DNA of 64,000 nucleotides from Kribbella pratensis (lineage in GTDB: Bacteria > Actinomycetota > Actinomycetes > Propionibacteriales > Kribbellaceae): NCBI RefSeq assembly GCF_004365355.1, contig NZ_SODP01000005.1, positions 368,358 through 432,357 of the forward strand, written 5' to 3'. Every line of letters begins with the position of its first letter. The stretch's first letter is position 1. Under the pieces are notes generated by a model. That model had not been told where the DNA came from and ran no database searches. It worked only from the letters and a program-made list of their open reading frames with translations. Positions 16,539-24,065 of this stretch are shown here, one piece after another. Position numbers and translations under genes: made by a program.

Positions 16539-17225
16539 GTGTCGATCGAAGGACCTGTGCGGCAGGTGCCGCTCGTGCTGCAGGTGTCGGAGCGGTTCCG
16601 GGCGCAGATCGAGTCCGGGGCTTGGCCACGCGGCTCGCGGATCCCGGGCGAGAATCAGCTTGCGACCGAGCTCGGCGTCAGCCGCGGGACGATACGGGAG
16701 GCGCTGCGTTCGCTCAGCCTGACCGGCCTGCTCGAGCCGCGCGTCGGCGACGGCACCTATGTCCGGGCGACCAACGAGATCAGCGGCGTACTGGTCCGGG
16801 ACGAGCTGTCCGCCTCACTCACGCATGTGCTCGATGCCCGAGCCGGCATCGAGGCCGCAGCCGCCCGCCTGGCCGCGCAGCGTCCGGATCCGGACAGCCT
16901 GGCAGCCATGTCCGACGCACTGGAGTCCCGGGCGGCTGCGGGCGACCTGGACGCGTTCGTTGCCGCGGACGCCGAGTTCCACCGCGGAGTCGTGGTCGCG
17001 AGCGGGAACCCGTTGCTACTGCGTCTGTACGACGCGATCGCCGAGGTGCTGACCGAGTCGATCCACCAGACCGCGACGATGCCCGAGGACCACCGGATCC
17101 TCGACGCGCACGTCGACGTACTCGAGGCGATCCGGGCGGGCGATCCCGAGGCGGCGAGTCAGGCGTCGTACGCCCTGATCGAGACCATCAAGCAAGAAGC
17201 GAAGGATCCGGCCAGTAGTACCTGA
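16539..17225 (+). CDS. GntR-family (FadR/FCD) transcriptional regulator
   Basis: A 228-residue regulator with an N-terminal winged helix (SRIPGENQLATELGVSRGTIREALRSLSLTGLLEPRVGDGTYV) and a C-terminal all-helical FCD domain. The FCD domain carries the metal/ligand residues in DARAGIEAAAARLAA, DAEFHRGVV and the late histidine in ILDAHVDVLEAI. GTG at 16539 follows GGAGGTGGGCG. It probably controls the divergent CynX-type transporter. Its last 38 bp overlap the end of the convergent GNAT gene. Confidence 0.9.
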   Translation: MSIEGPVRQVPLVLQVSERFRAQIESGAWPRGSRIPGENQLATELGVSRGTIREALRSLSLTGLLEPRVGDGTYVRATNEISGVLVRDELSASLTHVLDARAGIEAAAARLAAQRPDPDSLAAMSDALESRAAAGDLDAFVAADAEFHRGVVVASGNPLLLRLYDAIAEVLTESIHQTATMPEDHRILDAHVDVLEAIRAGDPEAASQASYALIETIKQEAKDPASST

Positions 17226-17763
17226 AACAGGCCGGGTGGCCGTTGAGCCGCCGCTGCTCCCCGCCTGGCGGCGGGACGTCCTTGCGGTCGCCGCGGATGC
17301 CGCCGCGCGCTTCGTAGAATCCCTGCGCCGCGATGTTCTGCTCGAGGACCCACAGGTAGAGCCCGGATCCGGGTGCCGCCTCCTGCAGGGCCTTGGCGGT
17401 CAACGAGAGCAGCTGGGTCCCGATGCCTTGCCGCTTGAGCGGTGCGCGGACATGCAGGTTGTCGACGAGCGCACCGTACTTCGGGTCGGCGCCGATGATC
17501 AGATGGGCCAGCCCGACCAGCTGACCGTCGTACTCCGCGAGCGTCGTCCGAGTACCCTCCCGCGCCGCCAGCCGTTTGGCCCACATGGCATCGAGATACT
17601 CCGCCGACTCGTCGTCGAGGAACGCGTCGGCGTACGCACCGCGGTAGTGCCGCCGCCAACTGTCCCCATGCAGCTCAGCCACCGCCGCCGCATCATCCGC
17701 CCCACCCAACCGAAACCGCAGCTCATCCACCCCCGAATTCGTATCACTCGGCACGACGGCCAC
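17188..17763 (-). CDS. GNAT-family N-acetyltransferase
   Basis: A 191-residue acetyl-CoA dependent N-acetyltransferase. The acetyl-CoA loop PLKRQGIGTQLLSL (motif A) is followed by LYLWVLEQNIAAQGFYEARG (motif B), where FYE is the usual C-terminal signature. The GTG at 17763 overlaps the end of the MerR gene upstream by 20 bases, so the two are probably co-expressed. The acceptor molecule is unknown. Confidence 0.87.
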   Translation of the reverse strand: MAVVPSDTNSGVDELRFRLGGADDAAAVAELHGDSWRRHYRGAYADAFLDDESAEYLDAMWAKRLAAREGTRTTLAEYDGQLVGLAHLIIGADPKYGALVDNLHVRAPLKRQGIGTQLLSLTAKALQEAAPGSGLYLWVLEQNIAAQGFYEARGGIRGDRKDVPPPGGEQRRLNGHPACFRYYWPDPSLLA

Positions 17764-18514
17764 CCGGGCTTGTCCGAAGCGTGAACCCCACGTCCGCCAT
17801 TCGGCCGCGGATCAACGAGTCGAGCCGTTGCCAGCCTGGTGAGGATGCATTGAGCGTGTTTTGCAGGAGGTCGGGGATGGCGGGATCGGCATCACTGCCG
17901 GGTGGTTCGGTGCCGTAGCGCTGGATGCTGGCGGCAACGATGCGGTCTGCGAGCTCGACCAGGAACGGGTCGTCCGGGTCGAGGGCGTGGGCGTGGTCGG
18001 CGGCCAGGTACAGGTTTCTCAGCTCGGGATCGGTGAGCGATTGTGCCTGGTCCTGGAACAAGGTGTCGGCCAGCTCCGGGTGCGTTGCGTAGACGATGAT
18101 CCACAGGTCCCGCTCCATGGCGATCCACCGATCGGTGAAGCCGAGCGCGGGTAGTCCGGCGAGATGGTCTTCGACGTTCGAGGGCAGGATGCTGATCTCG
18201 CCGGCCGCCAGCTTGCGGAGCCGGCGCTGGGTATCGCGGAGACTCTTGATGCGGGCGGTCAGGTCGGTATCGATCTGCTGCACCGCAAGGGCGAGCTCCT
18301 CCGGCGTTGATCCGAGCTCACGGATCCGCGCGAGCGGTACGCCGGCGTCCGCCAGCATGCGGATCCGGACCAGCTCGACGACCGCGTCCGCGGCGTACCG
18401 CCGGTATCCCGACGAGTCCCGTTCGGGCTCAGGTAGGAGGCCCTTCGCGTGGTAGACGCGGACCGTCTTCGTCGAGACCCCGACGTACCGCGCCAGCTGT
18501 CCGATCGTGAGCAC
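17744..18514 (-). CDS. MerR-family transcriptional regulator (long form)
   Basis: A 256-residue MerR regulator. The N-terminal winged helix (MLTIGQLARYVGVSTKTVRVYHAKGLLPEPERDSSGYRRY) is followed by a dimerisation helix, then an unusually long helical C-terminal domain of about 150 residues with a TipAS-like look that probably binds a small ligand. The start is a GTG at 18514. A GNAT gene follows with overlap, and a small helical protein is encoded divergently behind a MerR-type promoter, so the drug- or stress-sensing context is plausible. Confidence 0.88.
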   Translation of the reverse strand: MLTIGQLARYVGVSTKTVRVYHAKGLLPEPERDSSGYRRYAADAVVELVRIRMLADAGVPLARIRELGSTPEELALAVQQIDTDLTARIKSLRDTQRRLRKLAAGEISILPSNVEDHLAGLPALGFTDRWIAMERDLWIIVYATHPELADTLFQDQAQSLTDPELRNLYLAADHAHALDPDDPFLVELADRIVAASIQRYGTEPPGSDADPAIPDLLQNTLNASSPGWQRLDSLIRGRMADVGFTLRTSPGGRRAE

Positions 18515-18524
18515 GACACCATTC

Positions 18525-18556
18525 TTGACCTTGCCCCTAGGGCAATGTCACACGAT
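18525..18556 (+). promoter_or_regulatory. MerR-type promoter with dyad operator
   Basis: A -35 TTGACC (18525-18530) is followed by a 23-bp dyad with the core TTGCCC-CTA-GGGCAA (18531-18545), and a -10-like CACGAT at 18551-18556. The 20-bp spacer filled by a dyad is the classic layout for activation by MerR proteins. The ATG of the small gene lies seven bases beyond the -10, so its mRNA is likely leaderless. Confidence 0.6.
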
Positions 18557-18562
18557 GGCTGC

Positions 18563-18814
18563 ATGACCGATTGGGACACGCTGCGCGCACTCGCCGACGA
18601 AGGCAACGAGAAGGCTCTGGACCGGCTGGCGGATCTGGCCGACGAGCGGGACGACGTCGATGCGTTGAGCGAACTGCTCGACGAAGGCTGCGACCGCGCC
18701 GGCGAGCATCTCACCCGCCGGGCCGCGACCGCGAAGGATCTGGTCGAGCTCCAGCGCATCAGCGACGCCGGGTACGACGAGGCGGGCGAAGTGCTCAACC
18801 GCCTATTGGACTGA
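18563..18814 (+). CDS. Small helical-repeat protein
   Basis: An 83-residue acidic protein that is almost entirely predicted helix, with repeated L-A-D-E-G/A motifs (LRALADEGNEKALDRLADLADERDDVDALSELLDEG). This resembles short HEAT/Sel1-like helical repeats. I do not assign a function. It is divergent from the long MerR gene and begins just after the MerR-type promoter. Its final 20 bases overlap the convergent second MerR gene. Confidence 0.65.
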   Translation: MTDWDTLRALADEGNEKALDRLADLADERDDVDALSELLDEGCDRAGEHLTRRAATAKDLVELQRISDAGYDEAGEVLNRLLD

Positions 18815-19154
18815 GCGGGCAGCCGGTGCCGATGCGTTCGGTGAGGTCAGCGCGGAGGGTCGCCAGGTCCGCCATGCGCTGGTCGATGACCTGGACCTTC
18901 TCGGCGAGCAGGGCGGACAGGGCTGTGGCCGAGTCGGCGGAATCGCGGAGTTGCTCGCCATGCTTGGCGATCTCGGCCAGCGTGAAGCCGAGCGCCTGCG
19001 CCGTACGGACGTAGTGCAGCCAGGGCACCATCTCGACGGGGAAGTCCCGGTAGCCGTTCGGCCGGCGCTCACCCTCGACGAGTCCGATCCGCTCGTAGAA
19101 GCGGATGGTGTCCTTGGACAGGTTCGTCTGCTCAGCGAGCTCACCGATGCGCAC
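18795..19154 (-). CDS. MerR-family transcriptional regulator (short form)
   Basis: A 119-residue MerR regulator: winged helix MRIGELAEQTNLSKDTIRFYERIGLVEGERRPNGYRDF, then a dimerisation helix ending in ERIGTGCPLSPIGG. The single cysteine near the C-terminus is not enough to call a metal sensor. The GTG at 19154 gives the standard family start (VRIGELA). It is divergent from a small membrane-protein gene that has a MerR-type promoter. Confidence 0.88.
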   Translation of the reverse strand: MRIGELAEQTNLSKDTIRFYERIGLVEGERRPNGYRDFPVEMVPWLHYVRTAQALGFTLAEIAKHGEQLRDSADSATALSALLAEKVQVIDQRMADLATLRADLTERIGTGCPLSPIGG

Positions 19155-19171
19155 GGGATCCTCCGTCGGGC

Positions 19172-19202
19172 TTGACCTTGGACAGCACTCCACTGTTTAC
19201 CT
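19172..19202 (+). promoter_or_regulatory. MerR-type promoter, 19-bp spacer
   Basis: TTGACC (19172-19177) and TTACCT (19197-19202) are separated by 19 bp. The spacer contains TGGA/TCCA as a small dyad. The over-long spacer is the mark of MerR-activated promoters. The GTG start follows eight bases after the -10, so translation may be leaderless. Confidence 0.6.
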
Positions 19203-19210
19203 TCGAACGC

Positions 19211-19636
19211 GTGTCTCCCCAAACCGGCTATCTCCGCATCGTCCGCGCCAGCGCCTGGTACGACCTGATCGTCACCGCCGGCTTCGCCACGCCCTGGACC
19301 TACGTCCTCGTCCACCGCGCCCTGTCATCGCTCGGAACCTTCCCTCCGGTCGACTCCATCCAGACGCTCTACGCGAATCTGATGGGCTCCGTCGTGATCG
19401 TCTGGGCGCTCCTCCGCCTGTTGCGCACGCTGCCGCTCCACGGCTTGTACGACGGCATCGCGCGCGTCCTGTTCGCAAGCTGGCAGACCTACGCGCTGGC
19501 GCATGGAGCGCCCAAGGTCCTGGCGCTGTTCCTCGTGGTTGAGATCAGCTTTGGAGTGGTTCAGCTCCTGCCGTGGTCGGTCGGCGGGGTGCGAGCACGC
19601 GAGCGAACACAGCCAGGCCGGCCGTCAGTGCGGTGA
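19211..19636 (+). CDS. Small membrane protein under MerR control
   Basis: A 141-residue protein with about four hydrophobic helices (WYDLIVTAGFATPWTYVLVH, LYANLMGSVVIVWALLRLL, VLALFLVVEISFGVVQLL) and a basic C-terminal tail. The family is not recognised, though similar small membrane proteins often sit beside MerR genes. The GTG at 19211 gives VSPQTGYLRIVRAS; an upstream in-frame TTG lies inside the promoter. Its 3' 92 bases overlap the end of the convergent MFS gene, a longer overlap than usual, so the C-terminus may be poorly constrained. Confidence 0.65.
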   Translation: MSPQTGYLRIVRASAWYDLIVTAGFATPWTYVLVHRALSSLGTFPPVDSIQTLYANLMGSVVIVWALLRLLRTLPLHGLYDGIARVLFASWQTYALAHGAPKVLALFLVVEISFGVVQLLPWSVGGVRARERTQPGRPSVR

Positions 19637-20726
19637 CCACGATGAACGACATCGTCAGGTTGCTGGCCTGGGCGATGCCGCCGATGATCGACGGCGCCAC
19701 CAGACCGGACGCGTAGGTGATGGTCGCGACGCCCGCGATCGCCTGACTCGGGTTGGGTCCGGTGTGCCCGGCGGCGGCGAACGCGAGCGGCACGGCGACC
19801 GCGATCCCCACGCCGATCAGCCCGAACCCGGCGATCGCCACGACCGCCGTCGGCGAAACGACCACGAGCAGACCGCCGAGCGTCGCGAGCACACCGCTCC
19901 ACCGCACCGTCCGTACGGCGCCGAACCGATCCACCACCGCATCGCCGGTCAACCGCGCGATCGCCATCGTCAACGCGAACCCGGTCGTCGCCCCGGCCGC
20001 GACAGCCGCCGAACTGTCGAGAATGTCCCGCAGATACACAGCCGACCAGTCCAGACTCGCACCCTCCGCGAACACCGCGCAGAACCCGACGGCTCCGATC
20101 AGCAACGCCGACTTCGGCGGCAACGCGAACCGCGCCGGCGGCTCCTCGTCCTCGTCCGGATGGATGTTCAGCACGAAATGACACGCCACCGCACCGATCA
20201 CCGTCAGTACGACAGCAGCCGTCGCGTGATGGAGCTGTGCGTTGACATTCGCATGAGCGGCGAAGGTCCCGACCGCCGCGCCGAGCAGCGCGCCCACACT
20301 CCACAGACCGTGCAACCCGGACATGATCGACTTCTTCAGCCGGTGCTCGATCTCGACGCCGAGCGCGTTCATCGCCACGTCGGCCATGCCCGCCGTACCG
20401 CCGTAGGTGAAGAGCGCGGCACACAACGCGAGCAGACCCGGGGCGAGCGACGGCAGGATCAGTGCGAGCGTCCAGAGGGCAAGTAGACCGCGCAGCGCGT
20501 TGCGCGTCCCGAACCGATGAGTGACCCGGGCGGCGAGCGGCATCATCAGCGCCGCGCCGAGCGCCGGGAACGCGAGCGCCAGCCCGAGCTGGCCCGCGGA
20601 CACTCCCGCATGCTCCTGGATCCACGGCACCCGGGTCGCGAACGACCCGGTCACCGATCCGTGCACGCAGAAGACGGCGGCCACGGCGTACCGGGATCGC
20701 TTGACGAGCGCGGTGTCTTCAATCAC
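19545..20726 (-). CDS. MFS transporter (first of a DeoR-flanking pair)
   Basis: A 393-residue, 12-helix MFS protein. MADVAMNALGVEIEHRLKKSIMSGLHGLWSVGALLG and DWSAVYLRDILDSSAAVAAG match the family that is also encoded at 21776. The short hydrophilic loop IHPDEDEEPPARF divides the two halves. It starts at GTG 20726, next to the perfect DeoR dyad. It is probably an exporter or sugar-type permease; the substrate is unknown. Its end overlaps the convergent membrane-protein gene by 92 bp. Confidence 0.9.
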   Translation of the reverse strand: MIEDTALVKRSRYAVAAVFCVHGSVTGSFATRVPWIQEHAGVSAGQLGLALAFPALGAALMMPLAARVTHRFGTRNALRGLLALWTLALILPSLAPGLLALCAALFTYGGTAGMADVAMNALGVEIEHRLKKSIMSGLHGLWSVGALLGAAVGTFAAHANVNAQLHHATAAVVLTVIGAVACHFVLNIHPDEDEEPPARFALPPKSALLIGAVGFCAVFAEGASLDWSAVYLRDILDSSAAVAAGATTGFALTMAIARLTGDAVVDRFGAVRTVRWSGVLATLGGLLVVVSPTAVVAIAGFGLIGVGIAVAVPLAFAAAGHTGPNPSQAIAGVATITYASGLVAPSIIGGIAQASNLTMSFIVVTALTAGLAVFARVLAPRRPTTAGAEPLQS

Positions 20727-20730
20727 AAGT

Positions 20731-20771
20731 AAACAGACAATCTGTTTGAACGATCAGGCGGATGGTAGATT
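20731..20771. promoter_or_regulatory. DeoR operator and divergent promoter
   Basis: AAACAGA (20731-20737) and TCTGTTT (20741-20747) form a perfect 7-bp dyad with a CAA centre, four bases from the MFS start codon on the left. On the right, CTGTTT (20742-20747) can act as -35 and TAGATT (20766-20771) as -10 with an 18-bp spacer. The DeoR GTG follows seven bases later, which suggests a leaderless, self-repressed transcript. Confidence 0.65.
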
Positions 20772-20778
20772 TCTGCGC

Positions 20779-21540
20779 GTGAGAAGTGCAGAACGGCATC
20801 AAGTGATCGTAGAACGACTACGAGTCGTCGACCGAGTGTCGGTCCAGGAACTGGTCGAGGCGACCGAGGCGTCGGACATGACGGTCCGCCGCGACCTCGA
20901 CTTCCTGGCGGCCCAGGGCGTGCTGAAGCGCGTCCACGGTGGCGCCGTGTCTGCGATGCCTTCCGGCCTTGAGCCGCCGTACTCGCTCCGCACGCAGGCC
21001 GCGACCGCCGCCAAGCAGGCGATCGCCAAGGCTGCGGTCGAGCACCTGCACGACGGCGAGACGATCGTCCTCGACAGCGGTACGACGGCGCTCGAGACCG
21101 CGCGGCTGCTGCACGACCGCGCGATGACGATCATGCCGCTGTCGCTGCACGTCGCGCACGAGCTGGCGGATGCGCCGCGGATCCGGCTGCTGATGCCGGG
21201 CGGTGAGGCACGCAAGGGCGAGCTCTCGCTGGTCGGCCCGCTGACCGTCGCCTCGCTGCGAGCGCTGCGCTTCGACGCGGCCGTGCTGAGCCCGTGTGCG
21301 TTCAGCCTCGATGCCGGGCTGACCGCGTTCGACCTGGGCGACGCGGAAGTGAAGCAGGAGGCGATGAACGTCGCGACTCGCACCGTCGTACTCGCGGACG
21401 GCGCCAAGTGGGACCGCGCCGCCCTCGCGTACGTCTGCCCTGCCGACCGGCCCGACCTGATCATCACCGACGAGTCGGCCCCCGAAGACCAGCGCACACT
21501 CCTGACCCAACGCGGCGTCCTCGTAGAGGTGGCCTCTTGA
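20779..21540 (+). CDS. DeoR/GlpR-family transcriptional regulator
   Basis: A 253-residue DeoR regulator. The N-terminal helix-turn-helix is VSVQELVEATEASDMTVRRDLDFLAAQGVLKRVHGGA with the family-typical VRRDL. The C-terminal sugar-phosphate-binding domain has SGTTALETARLL (phosphate loop), PGGEARKGELSLVGP and ADGAKWDRAAL. The GTG at 20779 gives VRSAERHQVIVERL, the usual start. It sits between two homologous MFS genes and is probably their repressor, responding to a phosphorylated sugar. The nested palindromic element follows directly after its stop. Confidence 0.9.
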   Translation: MRSAERHQVIVERLRVVDRVSVQELVEATEASDMTVRRDLDFLAAQGVLKRVHGGAVSAMPSGLEPPYSLRTQAATAAKQAIAKAAVEHLHDGETIVLDSGTTALETARLLHDRAMTIMPLSLHVAHELADAPRIRLLMPGGEARKGELSLVGPLTVASLRALRFDAAVLSPCAFSLDAGLTAFDLGDAEVKQEAMNVATRTVVLADGAKWDRAALAYVCPADRPDLIITDESAPEDQRTLLTQRGVLVEVAS

Positions 21541-21548
21541 CCGTGTTG

Positions 21549-21781
21549 ATGCCGCGACTCCGTCGCGGCGGGTCATGGGGCTGTAACTCCCGGCCTTCCC
21601 TCGTCGCTCCGGTCGCTGTGCTGAATGCCGCGACTCCGTCGCGGCGGGTCATGGGGCTGTTGCTCCCGGTCTTCCCTCGTCGCTCCGGTCGCTTCGCTCC
21701 CTGCGCTCCTCAGTCCAGACCGGGAGGCCCCAGGACCGGGCTCCCTCCGCTCCTCAGTCCAGGCCGGGAGGCCCCATGACC
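21549..21781 (+). repeat. Palindromic element, outer copy, interrupted
   Basis: The outer copy has a small hairpin CCGCGA/TCGCGG (21552-21568) and a left arm GGTCATGGGGC (21571-21581) plus CTCCCGGCCT (21587-21596). Its right arm is AGGCCGGGAG (21761-21770) plus GCCCCATGACC (21771-21781). All 21 arm pairs match. Relative to copy 1 the base pair next to the ATG is changed from C-G to G-C on both arms. The right arm carries the ribosome-binding site and the ATG of the MFS gene. The loop is interrupted by another copy at 21624-21737. Confidence 0.85.
21624..21737 (+). repeat. Palindromic element, inner nested copy
   Basis: This copy lies inside the loop of the outer one. It has its own small hairpin (21628-21644), left arm GGTCATGGGGC (21647-21657) plus CTCCCGGTCT (21663-21672), and right arm AGACCGGGAG (21717-21726) plus GCCCCAGGACC (21727-21737). 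It differs from the outer copy by a paired change (GGTCT/AGACC for GGCCT/AGGCC). Its ATG has become AGG, the only unpaired site in the arms. Confidence 0.8.
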
Positions 21782-22969
21782 GCGACCGACCTGCGACCGC
21801 AGGCCGCGCCGCCGCGCGCCGCTCGGGTTGCTACCTGGATGTACTTCGGTCTGAACGGGTTCGCGGTCGGGATGTGGGTCGTGCACATCCCGAGCATCGA
21901 GCAGAAGACCGGCATCACTCACAGCACGCTCGGGCTGCTCCTGCTGGTGCTCGGCGGCGCGGCGTTCACCGGCATGCAGGTCGCGGGTCCGCTCGTCGAC
22001 AAGCTCGGTCAGCGCCGGCTCGTCCCGGCGGCCGGCATCCTGCTCGGCGTCGCGCTCGCCGGACCGGGCCTTGCGACGAACTGGTGGACGCTCGGCCTCA
22101 CGCTGATCCTGATCGGCTTCGGCAATGGTTCGATCGATGTCGGCATGAACGCGCAGGCCGTGGTCGTCGAGCGCGGTTACCCGCGACCGATCATGGCCGC
22201 CTTCCATGCGATGTGGTCGATCGGCGGCGCGATCGCCGCGATCGTCGGTGCGGCGACGCTGCGGGCCGACGTACCGCCGGAAGTCACGCTCGCGTCGGCC
22301 GGCGTGCTGTGCATCGTGCTGTCCCTCGTTGCCAGCCGGTTCTTGCTGGAGGCAACCGTTCCGCCGGAGGACGACGTCGCCGAGGGCGGGCAGCGGGCGA
22401 AGCCGTCGGCCAAGCTGGTCTGGGCGCTGGGCGGACTCGCGTTCGGCCTGATGCTGTCCGAGGGCGTCGCGAACGACTGGGCCGCGCTGCACTTTCGCGA
22501 CATCCTCGGCACCTCCGTGAGTACGGCGGCCTACGCGTACGGCGCGTTCGCGGTCGCGATGACCGTGGGCCGATTCCTCACCGACCGGGTCGCGGCCGTC
22601 GTCGGTCCGGCAGCGATCGTCCGGTGGGGCGCGGCGATGGCGGCGGTCGGCCTGACGCTGGTGATCGTCGTACCGTGGGTGCCGGTCGCGCTCGTCGGCT
22701 GGGCCGTGTTCGGGCTCGGCCTCGCGGGCGGCGTACCGCAGCTGTTCACCGCCGCAGGCAACCTCGACCCGCGGTCGTCCGGCGCGCTGATGGCACGCGT
22801 CGTCGGCCTCGGGTACGTCGGACTGCTGGCCGGGCCCGCGCTGATCGGCGGCCTCGCGCACTGGATGCCGCTGAACATCGCGTTCATCCTGCCGGTCGTG
22901 CTGTGCGTGCTGACGTTCTTCGGCGGCCCTGTGCTCAAGAGCCCTGCAGTCAAGAAGGATGTCAGCTGA
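21776..22969 (+). CDS. MFS transporter (second of the DeoR-flanking pair)
   Basis: A 397-residue, 12-helix MFS protein clearly paralogous to the one at 19545: IDVGMNAQAVVVERGYPRPIMAAFHAMWSIGG and NDWAALHFRDILGTSVSTAAYAYGAFAVAMTVGR align with the same regions there. The start ATG is in the right arm of the palindromic element, with GGGAGG as ribosome-binding site. Whether the hairpin limits translation is the question raised in the findings. The C-terminus overlaps the convergent PLP enzyme gene by eight bases. Confidence 0.9.
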   Translation: MTATDLRPQAAPPRAARVATWMYFGLNGFAVGMWVVHIPSIEQKTGITHSTLGLLLLVLGGAAFTGMQVAGPLVDKLGQRRLVPAAGILLGVALAGPGLATNWWTLGLTLILIGFGNGSIDVGMNAQAVVVERGYPRPIMAAFHAMWSIGGAIAAIVGAATLRADVPPEVTLASAGVLCIVLSLVASRFLLEATVPPEDDVAEGGQRAKPSAKLVWALGGLAFGLMLSEGVANDWAALHFRDILGTSVSTAAYAYGAFAVAMTVGRFLTDRVAAVVGPAAIVRWGAAMAAVGLTLVIVVPWVPVALVGWAVFGLGLAGGVPQLFTAAGNLDPRSSGALMARVVGLGYVGLLAGPALIGGLAHWMPLNIAFILPVVLCVLTFFGGPVLKSPAVKKDVS

Positions 22970-24065
22970 GGGCTTGTTCGAGGTCCGCCCACAGGTCGTC
23001 GGGATGCTCGATGCCGACGGACAGGCGGATCAGGTCCTCGGGGATCGTCGGGACTTCCGCCGGCCAGCGGCGGCGGCGTTCCAGCAACGACTCGACGCCG
23101 CCGAGGCTGGTCGCGTGCAGCCAGAGCTCGGTGCGCTCGCAGACCCGTTGGGCGAGTGCCGCGTCACCTCCGAGTTCGACGGCGAGGATCGCGCCGAAGC
23201 CGGACATCTGCGCGGCCGCGCGGCTGTGTCCGGGATCGCTCGGCAGTCCGGGGTAGCGGACGCGGCTGACGCGCGGGTGTTCCAGCAGGCGCTCGGCCAG
23301 GAACGCGGCGTTCGACTGGGCGCGCTCGAGGCGGAGGGCAAGGGTTCGCAGACCGCGGAGCGCTAGCCAGGCCTCCATCGGACCGGGGATCGCGCCGAGG
23401 CTGCGACGGCGGAGCTCGATCGCGGACCACAGGTCGTCGTCCGCGGTGATCACCGCGCCGAGGATGACGTCCGAGTGGCCGGAGATGAACTTGGTGGCCG
23501 AGTGCATCACGACATCCGCGCCCAGCTGGAGCGGCTGCTGGAGCAGGGGAGTCGCGAACGTGTTGTCCACGACGACGATCGCATCGACCGCGTGCCCCGC
23601 TTCGGCAAGTGCCGGGATGTCGGCCACCTCCATCGCGGGGTTGGTCGGTGACTCGATCCACAGCATGTCGGCTCCGTCGAGGACCTGCTTGACCGCCTCG
23701 GTGTCCGCGATGTCGACGTGTTCGACCGTCAGCCGGCCGGTCCCGGTCTGCTGATCGAGCAGCCCGACCACGCCGGAGTACGCATGCTGTGGCGCTACGA
23801 CCCGCCCGCCGACCGGGACCAGGTCGATCACCGCCGCGGCGGCCGCCATGCCCGACGCGAACGTCAGCCCGCGACCGCCCTCGAGCTCGCCGAGCGTCTC
23901 CTCGAGCGCCGACCAGGCGTCGTTGCCGAACCGGCCGTATCCGCGATCGCCGCCCGCGACGTACGTCGAGCTGAACACCGGCGACTCACCGACCGGCGCG
24001 TTCGGCACCCGCTCCGGCCGCCCCGCGTGGACGACGACCGTGGAGGGATCAAGCTCAGGAGTCAT
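22962..24065 (-). CDS. Cys/Met-metabolism PLP-dependent enzyme
   Basis: A 367-residue trans-sulfuration-family enzyme (cystathionine gamma-synthase/lyase type). It has the N-terminal STVVVHAGR segment, the cofactor loop FASGMAAAAAV, the aspartate in IVVVDNTFATPLLQQPL and the Schiff-base lysine in MHSATKFISGHSD. C-terminal RLSVGIEHPDDL is the usual ending. Which reaction it catalyses (cystathionine synthesis, cleavage or methionine gamma-lysis) cannot be told. It overlaps the TetR gene upstream by 11 bases on the same strand, so both are one operon. Confidence 0.9.
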   Translation of the reverse strand: MTPELDPSTVVVHAGRPERVPNAPVGESPVFSSTYVAGGDRGYGRFGNDAWSALEETLGELEGGRGLTFASGMAAAAAVIDLVPVGGRVVAPQHAYSGVVGLLDQQTGTGRLTVEHVDIADTEAVKQVLDGADMLWIESPTNPAMEVADIPALAEAGHAVDAIVVVDNTFATPLLQQPLQLGADVVMHSATKFISGHSDVILGAVITADDDLWSAIELRRRSLGAIPGPMEAWLALRGLRTLALRLERAQSNAAFLAERLLEHPRVSRVRYPGLPSDPGHSRAAAQMSGFGAILAVELGGDAALAQRVCERTELWLHATSLGGVESLLERRRRWPAEVPTIPEDLIRLSVGIEHPDDLWADLEQALS

